Shown here piece after piece: positions 17,539 through 26,939 of a stretch of 64,000 nt of DNA (positions are counted from its first letter, which is position 1; the number at the start of each line of letters is the position of its first letter). Position numbers and translations under genes: made by a program. A model generated the notes under the pieces. It saw only the letters and a list, made by a program, of their open reading frames with translations, did not search any database and was not told the DNA's origin. The stretch lies in assembly GCF_023101665.1 (NCBI RefSeq), contig NZ_CP082161.1, positions 4,526,001 to 4,590,000 on the forward strand. The letters run 5' to 3'. The stretch is from Bradyrhizobium sp. 195. GTDB taxonomy: Bacteria > Pseudomonadota > Alphaproteobacteria > Rhizobiales > Xanthobacteraceae.

Positions 17539-18570
17539 ATGGTCTTTTCGACGCGCTTTTCCCGACGCACGCTTCTCAAGGCCTCCGCCGCGACCGCGGT
17601 CCTGGGCGGCATCGGTGCGCCCCATGTGGCCCGCGCGCAGAGCGCCGAGTTCACCTACAAATACGCCAACAACCTGCCCGACACCCATCCGCTGAACGTC
17701 CGCGCCAAGGAGATGGCCGCGGCGATCAAGACCGAGACCAACGGCAAGTTCGACCTCCAGATCTTCCCGAATAACCAGCTCGGGTCCGACACCGACATGC
17801 TGAGCCAGATCCGCTCCGGCGGCGTCGAGTTCTTCACGCTGTCCGGCCTGATCCTGTCGACCCTGGTGCCGGCGGCGTCCATCAACGGCATCGGCTTCGC
17901 ATTTCCGGACTACGACACGGTCTGGAAGGCCATGGACGGCGATCTCGGCGCCCATGTCCGCGGCGAGATCAAGAAGGCCGGCCTCGAGGTCATGGACAAG
18001 ATCTGGGACAACGGCTTCCGCCAGACCACGTCGTCGTCCAAGCCGATCACCGGTCCTGACGACCTCAAGGGCTTCAAGATCCGCGTGCCGGTGTCGCCGC
18101 TGTGGACCTCGATGTTCAAGGCGTTCGACGCCGCGCCCGCCTCGATCAATTTCAGCGAGGTCTATTCGGCGCTGCAGACCAAGATCGTCGAAGGCCAGGA
18201 GAACCCGCTGGCGATCATCTCGACCGCCAAGCTCTACGAAGTGCAGAAGTACTGCTCGCTGACCAACCACATGTGGGACGGCTTCTGGTTCCTGGCCAAC
18301 CGCAGAGCCTGGGAAAAGCTGCCGCAGGACGTGCGCACCATTGTCGCCAAGAACATCAACGCCGCCGCGGTCAACGAGCGCGCCGATACCGCCAAGCTCA
18401 ATGCCAACCTGCAGCAGGAGCTCGCGACCAAGGGCCTGACCTTCAATCAACCGGCCGTGGCGCCGTTCCGCGACAAGCTGAGGTCTGCCGGCTTCTATGC
18501 GGAGTGGAAGGGCAAATATGGCGACCAGGCCTGGGATCTCCTGGAAAAGGCCGTCGGCAAGCTGTCGTAA
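17539..18570 (+). CDS. dctP: TRAP transporter substrate-binding protein DctP (system 2), Tat signal
   Basis: 343 residues. The N-terminus has a twin-arginine signal (FSRRTLLKASAATAVLGGIG) ending at ARAQS, so this binding protein is probably exported folded, unlike the DctP of system 1. The core matches the family, including FKIRVPVSPLW and the signature FSEVYSALQTKIVEGQENP. It heads an operon with a fused DctQM permease and an acyl-CoA synthetase, which suggests that the imported organic acid is activated to its CoA ester. AGGAAGC lies upstream of the ATG. Confidence 0.9.
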   Translation: MVFSTRFSRRTLLKASAATAVLGGIGAPHVARAQSAEFTYKYANNLPDTHPLNVRAKEMAAAIKTETNGKFDLQIFPNNQLGSDTDMLSQIRSGGVEFFTLSGLILSTLVPAASINGIGFAFPDYDTVWKAMDGDLGAHVRGEIKKAGLEVMDKIWDNGFRQTTSSSKPITGPDDLKGFKIRVPVSPLWTSMFKAFDAAPASINFSEVYSALQTKIVEGQENPLAIISTAKLYEVQKYCSLTNHMWDGFWFLANRRAWEKLPQDVRTIVAKNINAAAVNERADTAKLNANLQQELATKGLTFNQPAVAPFRDKLRSAGFYAEWKGKYGDQAWDLLEKAVGKLS

Positions 18571-18600
18571 CGCGTCGGGGCCGTCGAGGTTCGTATCAGG

Positions 18601-20490
18601 ATGGCTCATGTCGAGATCGAGGTGATCGAGGTGGCGGGCGAGGCGGCTATGCAGTCCCCTCGCCGACCTTCGCTGCTGAATTCAATCGAGCGCGTGCTTG
18701 GTCTCGCCGTCGAAATCCCGGCGGCGATCCTTGTCGTCGCCGAGATCGTGATCCTGTTTGCGGGCGTGGTCGCGCGCTATGGCCTGCACCGGCCGCTGAT
18801 CTGGTCGGACGAGCTCGCCTCGATCCTGTTCCTGTGGCTTGCCATGCTGGGCGCGGCGGTTGCGTTCCGTCGCTCCGAGCACATGCGCATGACCGCGATC
18901 GTCGCGAGCGCCGGTCCGGCGATGCGGGCCTATCTCGATCTGGTCGCGACCGCTGCGGCGCTGGCGTTCCTGGCGCTGATCATCTGGCCGTCCGGCGATT
19001 ATGCCTATGAGGAAAGCTACATCACCACGCCGGCGCTCCAGATCTCGAATATGTGGCGCGCTGCCGCGCTGCCGGCCGGTATTGCCTTGATGGCCGCCTT
19101 CGCCTTGCTGCGGCTGCTGCGCGCGGCCGATTACCGGATGGTTGCATCCGCGGTGCTTTCGGTTGCCGTCCTGGTCGGCCTGTTCTGGCTGGCGGAGCCG
19201 CTGCTGCGGCCGCTCGGCAATCTCAACCTCGTCATCTTCTTTGTCGGCGTCGCCGGCTTCTGCGTCTTTGCCGGCGTTCCCATTGCGTTCGGCTTTGGCC
19301 TTGCGATCTTCGGCTATCTCGCGCTGACCACGCGGACGCCCGTCATGGTGCTGGTCGGACGGATGGACGAGGGCATGAGCCACCTCATCCTGCTCTCGGT
19401 GCCGCTGTTCGTGTTCCTGGGGCTGCTGATCGAGATGACCGGCATGGCGCGGGCCATGGTGGCGTTCCTGGCGAGCCTGCTCGGCCATGTCCGCGGCGGC
19501 CTGCATTACGTGCTGGTCGGCGCGATGTACCTGGTCTCCGGCATATCAGGCGCCAAGGCCGCCGACATGGCGGCCGTCGCGCCCGTGCTGTTTCCGGAGA
19601 TGAAACAACGCGGCGCCAAGCCCGGCGATCTCGTCGCGCTGCTGGCGGCCACGGGCGCCCAAACCGAGACCATTCCGCCGAGCCTGGTGCTGATCACGAT
19701 CGGCTCGGTGACGGGCGTCTCGATTGCCGCGCTGTTCACCGGCGGCCTCCTGCCCGGCGTCGTGCTCGCGATCACGCTGTGCATGCTGGTGTGGTGGCGC
19801 TACCGCCACGAGGACATGAGCCACGTCCGCCGCGCCACGGGTGGTGAGATCGGCAAGACCTTCGTCGTCGCCCTGCCCGCGCTCGCTCTGCCCTTCGTGA
19901 TCCGGTACGCCGTCGTCGAGGGCATCGCGACCGCGACCGAGGTCTCCACCATCGGCATCGTCTACGGCGCCCTTGTCGGCCTCCTCGTCTACCGCCGGTT
20001 CGACTGGCAGCGGCTGTTTCCGATGCTGGTCGAGACCGCGGCGCTGTCGGGCGCGATCCTCCTGATCATCGGCACTGCGACCGGCATGGCCTGGGGCCTG
20101 ACGCAATCAGGCTTCTCGCGCTCGCTGGCTGCGGCCATGACTGGACTACCCGGGGGAGCTGCGACCTTCATCGCCGTCTCGATCCTGGCCTTCACCATCC
20201 TCGGCAGCGTGCTGGAGGGCATCCCGGCGATCGTGCTGTTCGGGCCGCTGCTGTTTCCGATCGCCCGGGCCGTCGGCGTGCACGAGGTGCACTACGCCAT
20301 GGTGATCATTCTGGCCATGGGCATCGGATTATTCGCCCCGCCCTTCGGCGTCGGCTATTATGCCGCCTGCGCCATCGGACGCGTCGATCCGGCCGAGGGC
20401 ATTCGGCCGATCTGGGGCTATCTGCTGGCACTGCTGGTGGGATTGATCATCGTCGCGATCTTCCCCTGGATCTCGATCGGATTCCTTTGA
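18601..20490 (+). CDS. TRAP transporter fused permease DctQM (system 2)
   Basis: 629 residues. The first ~190 residues are a DctQ domain with four helices, recognisable by LIWSDELASILFLWLAMLGA and FRRSEHMRM. The rest is a full DctM domain (GVPIAFGFGLAIFGYLAL, VSGISGAKAADMAAVAP, IPPSLVLITIGS, FAPPFGVGYYAACAIG). Natural QM fusions are well known in this family. The first ATG has a weak ribosome binding site, and an in-frame ATG at 18649 is an alternative start. The acyl-CoA ligase begins 24 bases after the stop. Confidence 0.9.
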   Translation: MAHVEIEVIEVAGEAAMQSPRRPSLLNSIERVLGLAVEIPAAILVVAEIVILFAGVVARYGLHRPLIWSDELASILFLWLAMLGAAVAFRRSEHMRMTAIVASAGPAMRAYLDLVATAAALAFLALIIWPSGDYAYEESYITTPALQISNMWRAAALPAGIALMAAFALLRLLRAADYRMVASAVLSVAVLVGLFWLAEPLLRPLGNLNLVIFFVGVAGFCVFAGVPIAFGFGLAIFGYLALTTRTPVMVLVGRMDEGMSHLILLSVPLFVFLGLLIEMTGMARAMVAFLASLLGHVRGGLHYVLVGAMYLVSGISGAKAADMAAVAPVLFPEMKQRGAKPGDLVALLAATGAQTETIPPSLVLITIGSVTGVSIAALFTGGLLPGVVLAITLCMLVWWRYRHEDMSHVRRATGGEIGKTFVVALPALALPFVIRYAVVEGIATATEVSTIGIVYGALVGLLVYRRFDWQRLFPMLVETAALSGAILLIIGTATGMAWGLTQSGFSRSLAAAMTGLPGGAATFIAVSILAFTILGSVLEGIPAIVLFGPLLFPIARAVGVHEVHYAMVIILAMGIGLFAPPFGVGYYAACAIGRVDPAEGIRPIWGYLLALLVGLIIVAIFPWISIGFL

Positions 20491-20514
20491 GGCGCGGTTT
20501 TAAGGAGGGCGTCG

Positions 20515-22164
20515 ATGAGTGAGCAGCAGAACCAGTACAATATCGGCCTCGACAAGACGCCCGCCAACTACGTGCCGCTGAGCCCGCTGAGCTTCCTCGC
20601 GCGCAGCGCCGCCGTCTATCCCGATCATGTCAGCACGGTCTACGAGGGGCGCAGCTTCACCTGGGCTGAGACCCATGAGCGCTGCAAGCGTTTTGCGTCC
20701 TGGCTCGCGCGCAAGGGCATCGGCGTCGGCGACACCGTGGCGGCGATGCTGCCGAACATCCCGGCGATGAACGAGGCGCATTTCGCCGTCCCCATGACGG
20801 GCGCCGTGCTCAACGCGTTGAACATCCGTCTCGATGCGCCCTCGATCGCGTTCCAGTTCGACCATGGCGGCGCCAGCATCATCCTGGTCGACCCCGAGTT
20901 TTCAGGCGTGATCACCGACGCGCTGGCGCAGATGAAGGGGCCCAAGCCGCTCGTGGTCGACGTCGACGACGTCTCGTTCAAGGGCGGCGAGCGCATCGGC
21001 GAGATCGAATATGAAGCGGCCGTCGCGGAAGGCGATCCGAACTTCGCGGCGATCGCGCCGAGCGATGAATGGGACGCCATCGCGCTGAGCTACACCTCGG
21101 GCACCACAGGCAATCCCAAGGGCGTCGTCACCCATCATCGCGGCGCCTATCTCAACGCCGTCAGCAATATCCTCGCCGGCAATCTCGGCCAGCATCCGGT
21201 CTATCTCTGGACGCTGCCGATGTTCCACTGCAACGGCTGGTGCTTTCCCTGGACCATTGCGGCCTCAGCCGGCATCAACGTCTGCCTGCGCAAGGTCGAG
21301 CCGACCAGAATCTTCGAGCTGATCAAGCAGCACGGCGTCACCCACATGTGCGGCGCGCCGATCGTCTACAACACGCTGATTAACGCTCCCGACGCGCCCA
21401 AAGGCAACACCGCCCGCCGCGTCGTCGGCCTGATCGCGGGCGCAGCGCCCCCGGTCGCGGTGCTCGAAGGCGCCGAGAGCATCGGCATCAAGCTGACGCA
21501 TGTCTACGGCCTGACCGAGGTCTACGGCCCCGCTTCCGTCTGTGCGGAGCAGCCCGGTTGGGACGAGCTTCCCGCTCCCGAACGCGCGCGCATGAAGCGC
21601 CGGCAGGGCGTGCCCTACCCGCTCGAGGAAGCCGTCACCGTCATCAATCCGAAGACCATGCAAGAGGTGCCGCGCGACGGCGAGACCATCGGCGAGGTCA
21701 TGTTCCGCGGCAACATCGTGATGAAGGGTTATCTCAAGAACGAGAAGGCCACCAAGGAAGCGTTCGAAGGCGGCTGGTTTCACACCGGCGACCTCGGCGT
21801 GCTCGACGAGCACGGCTACGTCATCATCAAGGATCGATCCAAGGACATCATCATTTCCGGCGGCGAGAACATCTCCTCCGTCGAGGTCGAGGACATTCTC
21901 TACAAGCACCCGGCCGTGCTGTTCGCCGCCGTGGTCGCAAAGCCCGATCCGAAATGGGGCGAAGTGCCCTGCGCCTTCGTCGAACTGAAGGACGGCGCCA
22001 GCGCCAGCGAAGCCGACATCATCGCGTTCTGCCGCAGCCACATGTCGGGCTTCAAGACGCCGAAGGCCGTCGTGTTCGGGCCCATCCCGAAGACCTCGAC
22101 CGGCAAGATCCAGAAATTCCTGCTGCGCAACGAGGTGGGTTCGGCGAAGGCGATTACGGCCTAG
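20515..22164 (+). CDS. Acyl-CoA synthetase (AMP-binding protein)
   Basis: 549 residues of the ANL superfamily. The ATP-binding loop SYTSGTTGNPKGVV, the A5 motif VYGLTEVYGP, the hinge region KDRSKDIIISGGENISS and the catalytic lysine in PKTSTGKIQKFL are all intact. It adenylates a carboxylic acid and transfers it to CoA. Overall it resembles medium-chain or methylmercaptopropionate-type ligases. TTAAGGAGG gives it a strong ribosome binding site. Its place behind a TRAP binding protein and permease suggests that the transported acid is its substrate. Confidence 0.9.
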   Translation: MSEQQNQYNIGLDKTPANYVPLSPLSFLARSAAVYPDHVSTVYEGRSFTWAETHERCKRFASWLARKGIGVGDTVAAMLPNIPAMNEAHFAVPMTGAVLNALNIRLDAPSIAFQFDHGGASIILVDPEFSGVITDALAQMKGPKPLVVDVDDVSFKGGERIGEIEYEAAVAEGDPNFAAIAPSDEWDAIALSYTSGTTGNPKGVVTHHRGAYLNAVSNILAGNLGQHPVYLWTLPMFHCNGWCFPWTIAASAGINVCLRKVEPTRIFELIKQHGVTHMCGAPIVYNTLINAPDAPKGNTARRVVGLIAGAAPPVAVLEGAESIGIKLTHVYGLTEVYGPASVCAEQPGWDELPAPERARMKRRQGVPYPLEEAVTVINPKTMQEVPRDGETIGEVMFRGNIVMKGYLKNEKATKEAFEGGWFHTGDLGVLDEHGYVIIKDRSKDIIISGGENISSVEVEDILYKHPAVLFAAVVAKPDPKWGEVPCAFVELKDGASASEADIIAFCRSHMSGFKTPKAVVFGPIPKTSTGKIQKFLLRNEVGSAKAITA

Positions 22165-22207
22165 AGTGGCGGCGCATGGTGGCCTTGCCCCACGATCGAG
22201 GAAGAGA

Positions 22208-22242
22208 CTTCCGCCCACACGCCGCAAGGCGGTGGGCGGAAG
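22208..22242. terminator. Bidirectional terminator hairpin
   Basis: A near-perfect 15-bp stem (CTTCCGCCCAC ... GTGGGCGGAAG outside, CGCC/GGCG inside, one A bulge) closes on a GCAA tetraloop. It lies in the 90-base gap between the convergent acyl-CoA synthetase gene and the minus-strand dctP, so it can serve both directions. Confidence 0.75.
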
Positions 22243-22254
22243 GCCTCGCCGGTC

Positions 22255-23232
22255 TCACATCTTCTTGTAGGCGTCGACCACCGCCTGGCCGTCGGCCCCT
22301 GCCTTCTTCAGCCAGTCGGCCGTGAGCTGTTCGCCGATCTTCTGGAATCCGGCTTTGAGCGCCGGGCTTGGCGGCTCGACGGCCATGCCTTTCGCCTTGA
22401 GCTGATCGATGTACCAGGTGCTCTTGTCCTGCCAGGCCTTCCAGCCGCGGGTCTCCGCCGTTGCCGCCGCCTTGAGGATGGCCTCCTGGGTCGGCTTGTC
22501 GAGCGCATCGAACGCGGCCTTGTTGACGAAGGTGTAGTCCTTGGGAATCCAGGCCTGCACGTCGTAGAAGTACTTCAGCGACTCCCAGGCCTTGGCGTCG
22601 TAGCCCGTCCCGCCCGACGACATGAAGGAATTCACCACGCCGGTCGCCAGCGCCTGCGGCAGCTCCGCGGCCTGGATCGTGACCGACTGCGCGCCGACCA
22701 GCTCGCCAATGCGCGCGGTCCCGACATTGTAGGCGCGCCACTTCAAGCCCTTCATGTCTTCGATCGAGGCGAGCGGCTTGTTGACGTAGACGCCCTGCGG
22801 GGCCCACGGCACGACGAACAGCAGCTTGAGACCCTGCGCGTCGAGCTTCTTGGCGATCGCCGGCTTGGAGGCCTGATACAGCTTCATCGCATCCGGGAAG
22901 CTGGTCGCGAGGAACGGCACGACGTCGATGCCGAACAGCGGATCCTCATTCTCGTGGATCGAGAGCAGCACCTCGCCCATCTGCGCCTGCCCGGTCATCA
23001 CCGCGCGCTTGATGTCCGGCGCCTTGAACAGCGAGGCGCCCGGATGAACCGTGATCAGGAGCTTTCCGGACGTGGCGGCTTCGACGTCCTTGGCGAAGGC
23101 GACGAGGTTTTCGGAGTGCGGATTATCCGCTGGATAGGCTGCCGGCAGATTCCATTTGGTCTGGGCCAAAGCGGGTGTCGCAGCCGCCACGACGCCGGCG
23201 ATCAAGGATGCGCAGAATAAACGAGACATCAT
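22255..23232 (-). CDS. dctP: TRAP transporter substrate-binding protein DctP (system 3)
   Basis: 325 residues from the ATG at 23232, which follows GAGGAGAAG. A Sec signal peptide (RLFCASLIAGVVAAATPALAQ) precedes the mature protein. The binding-protein core is present (WNLPAAYPADNPHSENL, LKWRAYNVGTARIGELVGAQ), but the signature region differs from systems 1 and 2, so the ligand probably differs too. It is the last gene of a dctQ-dctM-dctP operon, 38 bases behind dctM. Confidence 0.88.
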   Translation of the reverse strand: MMSRLFCASLIAGVVAAATPALAQTKWNLPAAYPADNPHSENLVAFAKDVEAATSGKLLITVHPGASLFKAPDIKRAVMTGQAQMGEVLLSIHENEDPLFGIDVVPFLATSFPDAMKLYQASKPAIAKKLDAQGLKLLFVVPWAPQGVYVNKPLASIEDMKGLKWRAYNVGTARIGELVGAQSVTIQAAELPQALATGVVNSFMSSGGTGYDAKAWESLKYFYDVQAWIPKDYTFVNKAAFDALDKPTQEAILKAAATAETRGWKAWQDKSTWYIDQLKAKGMAVEPPSPALKAGFQKIGEQLTADWLKKAGADGQAVVDAYKKM

Positions 23233-23270
23233 CGGACTTCTCCTCACTGTATTCTGAAAACCAGGTGCGA

Positions 23271-24584
23271 TCAGTCTGGGAAAGCGAGCTTGGGCAGAAA
23301 CATCACGATTTGCGGATACTCAGTGATGATAAACACGGCGGCCAGCAGCAGGACGAAGAACGGGAACGCCGCTCGCGCCACGGTGAAAGTATCGCGCCCG
23401 CTCATGTTCTGCAGCACGAACAGATTGAAGCCGACCGGCGGCGTGATCTGCGCCATCTCGACATGGATGATGAGGTAGACGCCGAACCAAACCAGGTCGA
23501 GACCGGCCTGCTTGACCATCGGCAGCACGATGACGGCAGTCAGGACGATCATCGAGATGCCGTCGATCAGACAACCGAGAATGATGTACATGATGCTGAG
23601 ATACAGCGCGAGCATGCCCGGCGTGAGCTGCTGCCCCTGGACCCAGGTCGCGAGCGCGGCCGGAATGCCGGTATAGGCCATTGCGGCCGTAGTGTAGGCC
23701 GCGCCCGCCAGGATCAGCATGATCATGCAGGTCAGGCGCGTCGCGCTCATGATGCTCTCGAGGAAGTTCTTGCGCGTCAGCGTGCCGCTCCACCACGCCA
23801 GCAGGAGCGCGCCTGAGACGCCCCATGCTGCGCATTCAGTGGCGGTCGCGAAACCCAGCACGAGCGAGAGGAAGACTGCCAGGATCAGCAGCAGACAGGG
23901 CGCAAGCTTGGCCGACTCGCGGAGCTTCTGCCGGAATGGCATCGGGGGATCGCGCGGCGGAATCTTCGTCGGATTGAGCAGCGACCAGATGATGATGTAG
24001 CCGGAATAGAGCACGATCACGAGCAGTCCCGGCAGGAAGCCGCCGAGAAACACTTGAAGCACGGAGACGTTCGCCGTAACCGCGTAAACCACCATCGGGA
24101 TCGAGGGCGGAATCAACAGGCCGAGCGTGCCGGAGCCCGCGAGTGATCCGAGGCTCAGGCCCTTGTCGTAGCCGCGCTTGTCGAGCTCCGGCAGTGCGAT
24201 CTTGCCGATCGTTGCACAGGTCGCCGCCGACGAGCCCGACACCGCCGCAAAGATTCCGCAGCCGATGACGTTGACATGCGTGAGCCGTCCCGGCAGCCAC
24301 TGCACCCAGGGTGACAGTCCCCGGAACATCTCCTCCGACAATTTGGTGCGGAACAGAATCTCTCCCATCCAGATGAACAGCGGCAGCGCCGCCAGCGTCC
24401 AGGACGAGCTCGCGCTCCAGGTGGTGGTGGCGAGCACAGCGCCAAGCGGCAGGCTTGTGGTCAGCGCCATCGCCACGAACCCGACGAGCCCGAGCGAAAC
24501 CGCGATCCAGACGCCGCTTCCCAGCAGCAGGATCATGACGACGAGCAGGACGAATGACAGCTCGATCATGCCGAGATTGGCCAT
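23271..24584 (-). CDS. dctM: TRAP transporter large permease DctM (system 3)
   Basis: 437 residues with about 12 membrane helices and the DctM motifs SGSSAATCATIGKIALPEL, LIPPSIPMVVYAV and, in the second half, DGISMIVLTAVIVLPMV and ITPPVGFNLFVLQN. The ATG at 24584 lies 2 bases behind the dctQ stop, so the two are translationally linked. Confidence 0.9.
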   Translation of the reverse strand: MANLGMIELSFVLLVVMILLLGSGVWIAVSLGLVGFVAMALTTSLPLGAVLATTTWSASSSWTLAALPLFIWMGEILFRTKLSEEMFRGLSPWVQWLPGRLTHVNVIGCGIFAAVSGSSAATCATIGKIALPELDKRGYDKGLSLGSLAGSGTLGLLIPPSIPMVVYAVTANVSVLQVFLGGFLPGLLVIVLYSGYIIIWSLLNPTKIPPRDPPMPFRQKLRESAKLAPCLLLILAVFLSLVLGFATATECAAWGVSGALLLAWWSGTLTRKNFLESIMSATRLTCMIMLILAGAAYTTAAMAYTGIPAALATWVQGQQLTPGMLALYLSIMYIILGCLIDGISMIVLTAVIVLPMVKQAGLDLVWFGVYLIIHVEMAQITPPVGFNLFVLQNMSGRDTFTVARAAFPFFVLLLAAVFIITEYPQIVMFLPKLAFPD

Positions 24585-24586
24585 GG

Positions 24587-25168
24587 TCAACCCCCGCCGC
24601 CCTGCGAGATGCGCTCGATGAACTCGTCCGGCGTCTCATCCGGCGAGCCCTTCTCGTAGCTCGGCCGGTTGCCACTGATGACGCTAATCATTTCGTCGAC
24701 GAGCGCGATCGACAGGATCGCAAGTCCGCCGGCGAAACCGAGCTGCGGAATCCAGAGCGGAAGCGCGACGACGCCCTGCGCCACATCGTTGAAGCGCCAG
24801 GAATCGTAGGTCATCTGCACGGCATACCAAGTGAAATACAGGATGAAGGCGGTGGCGATACCGAGTGCCACGATCTCCGCGATCTGCTTGGTTCGCCCGT
24901 GCAGCTGTTCCAGCAGCAGGCCGACACGGATCATCTCTCCGCGCTTGAAGGTATGCGCAAGGCCGAGGAACGCCATCGCGGCCATGCACCAGGACGCGAA
25001 ATCATCGCCGGCGGGAATGTTGATCGCAAATTGGCGCCCGACCGACATGGCCATCATGATTGCAAAGATCGCAACCAGGAAGACGCCAGCGGCGTAGCCT
25101 GCTCCGAGATAGAGGAGATCCAGAGCGCGGCGCACCAGTCCCCCTGCCGTTACGTCGTTCCCTGTCAC
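24587..25168 (-). CDS. dctQ: TRAP transporter small permease DctQ (system 3)
   Basis: 193 residues from a GTG at 25168 preceded by GAGGATGGGGA; a longer frame opens at a GTG at 25207. Four membrane helices are visible, and the DctQ pattern is DDFASWCMAAMAFLGLAHTFKRGEMIR. It is the first gene of the third TRAP operon. No regulator gene is attached to this operon. Confidence 0.85.
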   Translation of the reverse strand: MTGNDVTAGGLVRRALDLLYLGAGYAAGVFLVAIFAIMMAMSVGRQFAINIPAGDDFASWCMAAMAFLGLAHTFKRGEMIRVGLLLEQLHGRTKQIAEIVALGIATAFILYFTWYAVQMTYDSWRFNDVAQGVVALPLWIPQLGFAGGLAILSIALVDEMISVISGNRPSYEKGSPDETPDEFIERISQGGGG

Positions 25169-25338
25169 GCGATCCCCATCCTCAACACGAGGCGCTCCGG
25201 CGGTCACAAATCGCTCGCCGCCTGTCCTGCATCAATATCGCCCTTGCCCAACGCCTGTCTTTCAGACGTTAGATCAACATGATGCAGCCGATGCAGGCAA
25301 GGAGTATGCCTGCGGGCAGCGGAATTTCCACCGCACGT

Positions 25339-26136
25339 TCAGTGCGTCTCCAGCCGCAGCCCGTCAAAAGCGGGCACGACGCCGGCGGGCAGCGATTGCC
25401 GGATCACCTCGTAATCCACGTCGGCCGTCATATTGGTGATGACCGCGCGCTTCGGCTTGAACCGTTCGATCCAGGACAGCGCGTCGTTGATGCTGAAATG
25501 ACTGACGTGGCTGTTGTAGCGCAAGCCGTCGACGATCCAGAGGTCCAGATTTTCCAGGGCCCCCCAGCTCTCGCGCGGGATGTCGTTGAGGTCGGGTGTG
25601 TAGGCTGCATCCCCGATGCGATAGCCGAGTGCGGGAATGTTGCCATGCTGGACCAGAAAGGCCGTCAGCGTCACAGCGCCGCCCTTCCCCAGAATGGTCT
25701 GGCTTCCGCCCGCTTCGATCGAATGCCGCGTCAGGATCGGCGGATAGTCGCTGCCCTCCGGCGAGATGAAGCAATAGGAGAACCGCGACAGGATGTCCTT
25801 GGCGGTCGACTGGTTGAAGTAGGTCGGGATACGACGGCGCATGTGCATCACCACCGAACGCAGATCGTCCATGCCGTGGGTCTGATCGGCGTGCTCATGC
25901 GTCAAGAACACCGCGTCGATGTGATCGACATTGGTTGAGAGCAATTGCTCGCGCAGGTCCGGCGAGGTGTCGATCACGATACGCGTGGTGCCGTGCTCGG
26001 AGGTCCGCTCGACCAGCAGCGAGCAACGGCGACGGCGGTTCTTGGGATTGTTGGGATCGCAGGCGCCCCAGCCGAGCGCCGGGCGCGGCACGCCGGCGGA
26101 GGAGCCGCAGCCCAGGATCGTCAGCGTCAGCGTCAT
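25339..26136 (-). CDS. MBL-fold metallo-hydrolase (PhnP-like)
   Basis: 265 residues with the metallo-beta-lactamase fold. LTILGCGSSAGVP is the typical PhnP/RNase Z-like opening, and the metal-binding motif is HEHADQTHG, followed by further histidines near MHMRRRIPTYF, HGNIPALGYRIGD and SHVSHFSIND. Relatives act as cyclic-phosphodiesterases; the substrate here is unknown. It is the last gene of the conserved minus-strand row dacC-tmk-holB-metG-tatD, 13 bases behind tatD. Confidence 0.88.
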   Translation of the reverse strand: MTLTLTILGCGSSAGVPRPALGWGACDPNNPKNRRRRCSLLVERTSEHGTTRIVIDTSPDLREQLLSTNVDHIDAVFLTHEHADQTHGMDDLRSVVMHMRRRIPTYFNQSTAKDILSRFSYCFISPEGSDYPPILTRHSIEAGGSQTILGKGGAVTLTAFLVQHGNIPALGYRIGDAAYTPDLNDIPRESWGALENLDLWIVDGLRYNSHVSHFSINDALSWIERFKPKRAVITNMTADVDYEVIRQSLPAGVVPAFDGLRLETH

Positions 26137-26149
26137 GCGGCTCCCAGTT

Positions 26150-26926
26150 TCAAGCTTTCACCTTCGAGAACAGACGGAAGAAGTTTTCGCTGGTCTGGCG
26201 CGAAATCTCGTCAAACGAAACGCCGCGAGTCTCGGCCAGCACCTTTGCGACCTCGACCACATAAGCCGGTTCGTTCCGTTTACCCCGGAACTTGCCCGGC
26301 GCAAGATAGGGCGAGTCCGTTTCGACCAGGATCCGATCGGACGGCAGCTCGGCCGCGAGCGCGCGCAAGGTCTCCGACTTCTTGAAGGTCAGGATTCCCG
26401 TGAAACCGATATAGAGCCCGAGCGACACCGCCTTCAGCGCCAGCTCACGTCCGCCCGTGTAACAATGCAGCACGGCGCGAAACGGTCCCTTGGCCGCCTC
26501 GTCTTCCAGGATGCGGGCGCAGTCCTCGTCGGCTTCGCGGGTGTGGATCACCAGCGGCAGGCCGGTGGTGCGGGCGGCGGCGATGTGGGCGCGAAACCCC
26601 CTCGCCTGCGCCTCCGGCGCGCCATTGTCGTAGAAATAGTCGAGCCCGGCCTCGCCGAGCGCGACGACCTTGGGATGCCCCGTCAACGCCACCAATTCGT
26701 CCGGTGCGATTCCGTCTTCTTCATCCGCGTTGTGTGGATGGGTGCCGACCGAGCAATAGACGTCGTCATAGCGTTCGGCGATGGCGAGAAGCTGATTCAG
26801 CTTTCGCACCCGCGTGGAGATCGTCACCATCCGGCCGATGCCGGCCGCACGGGCCCGCGACACGATCCCGTCGAGATCTTCCGCAAAGTCCGGAAAGTCC
26901 AGATGGCAGTGGCTGTCGACCAGCAT
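26150..26926 (-). CDS. tatD: TatD family hydrolase
   Basis: 258 residues. The metal-dependent amidohydrolase fold is shown by VDSHCHLDF at the N-terminus, the GEAGLDYFY glutamate, IHTREADED, LHCYTGG and VETDSPYLAP. TatD-type enzymes are 3'-5' DNA exonucleases or deoxyribonucleases. The ATG at 26926 puts the HCH motif at residues 6-8, where the family expects it. It sits 13 bases behind metG, the usual alphaproteobacterial order. Confidence 0.93.
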   Translation of the reverse strand: MLVDSHCHLDFPDFAEDLDGIVSRARAAGIGRMVTISTRVRKLNQLLAIAERYDDVYCSVGTHPHNADEEDGIAPDELVALTGHPKVVALGEAGLDYFYDNGAPEAQARGFRAHIAAARTTGLPLVIHTREADEDCARILEDEAAKGPFRAVLHCYTGGRELALKAVSLGLYIGFTGILTFKKSETLRALAAELPSDRILVETDSPYLAPGKFRGKRNEPAYVVEVAKVLAETRGVSFDEISRQTSENFFRLFSKVKA

Positions 26927-26939
26927 CGGGCGAACGCCT

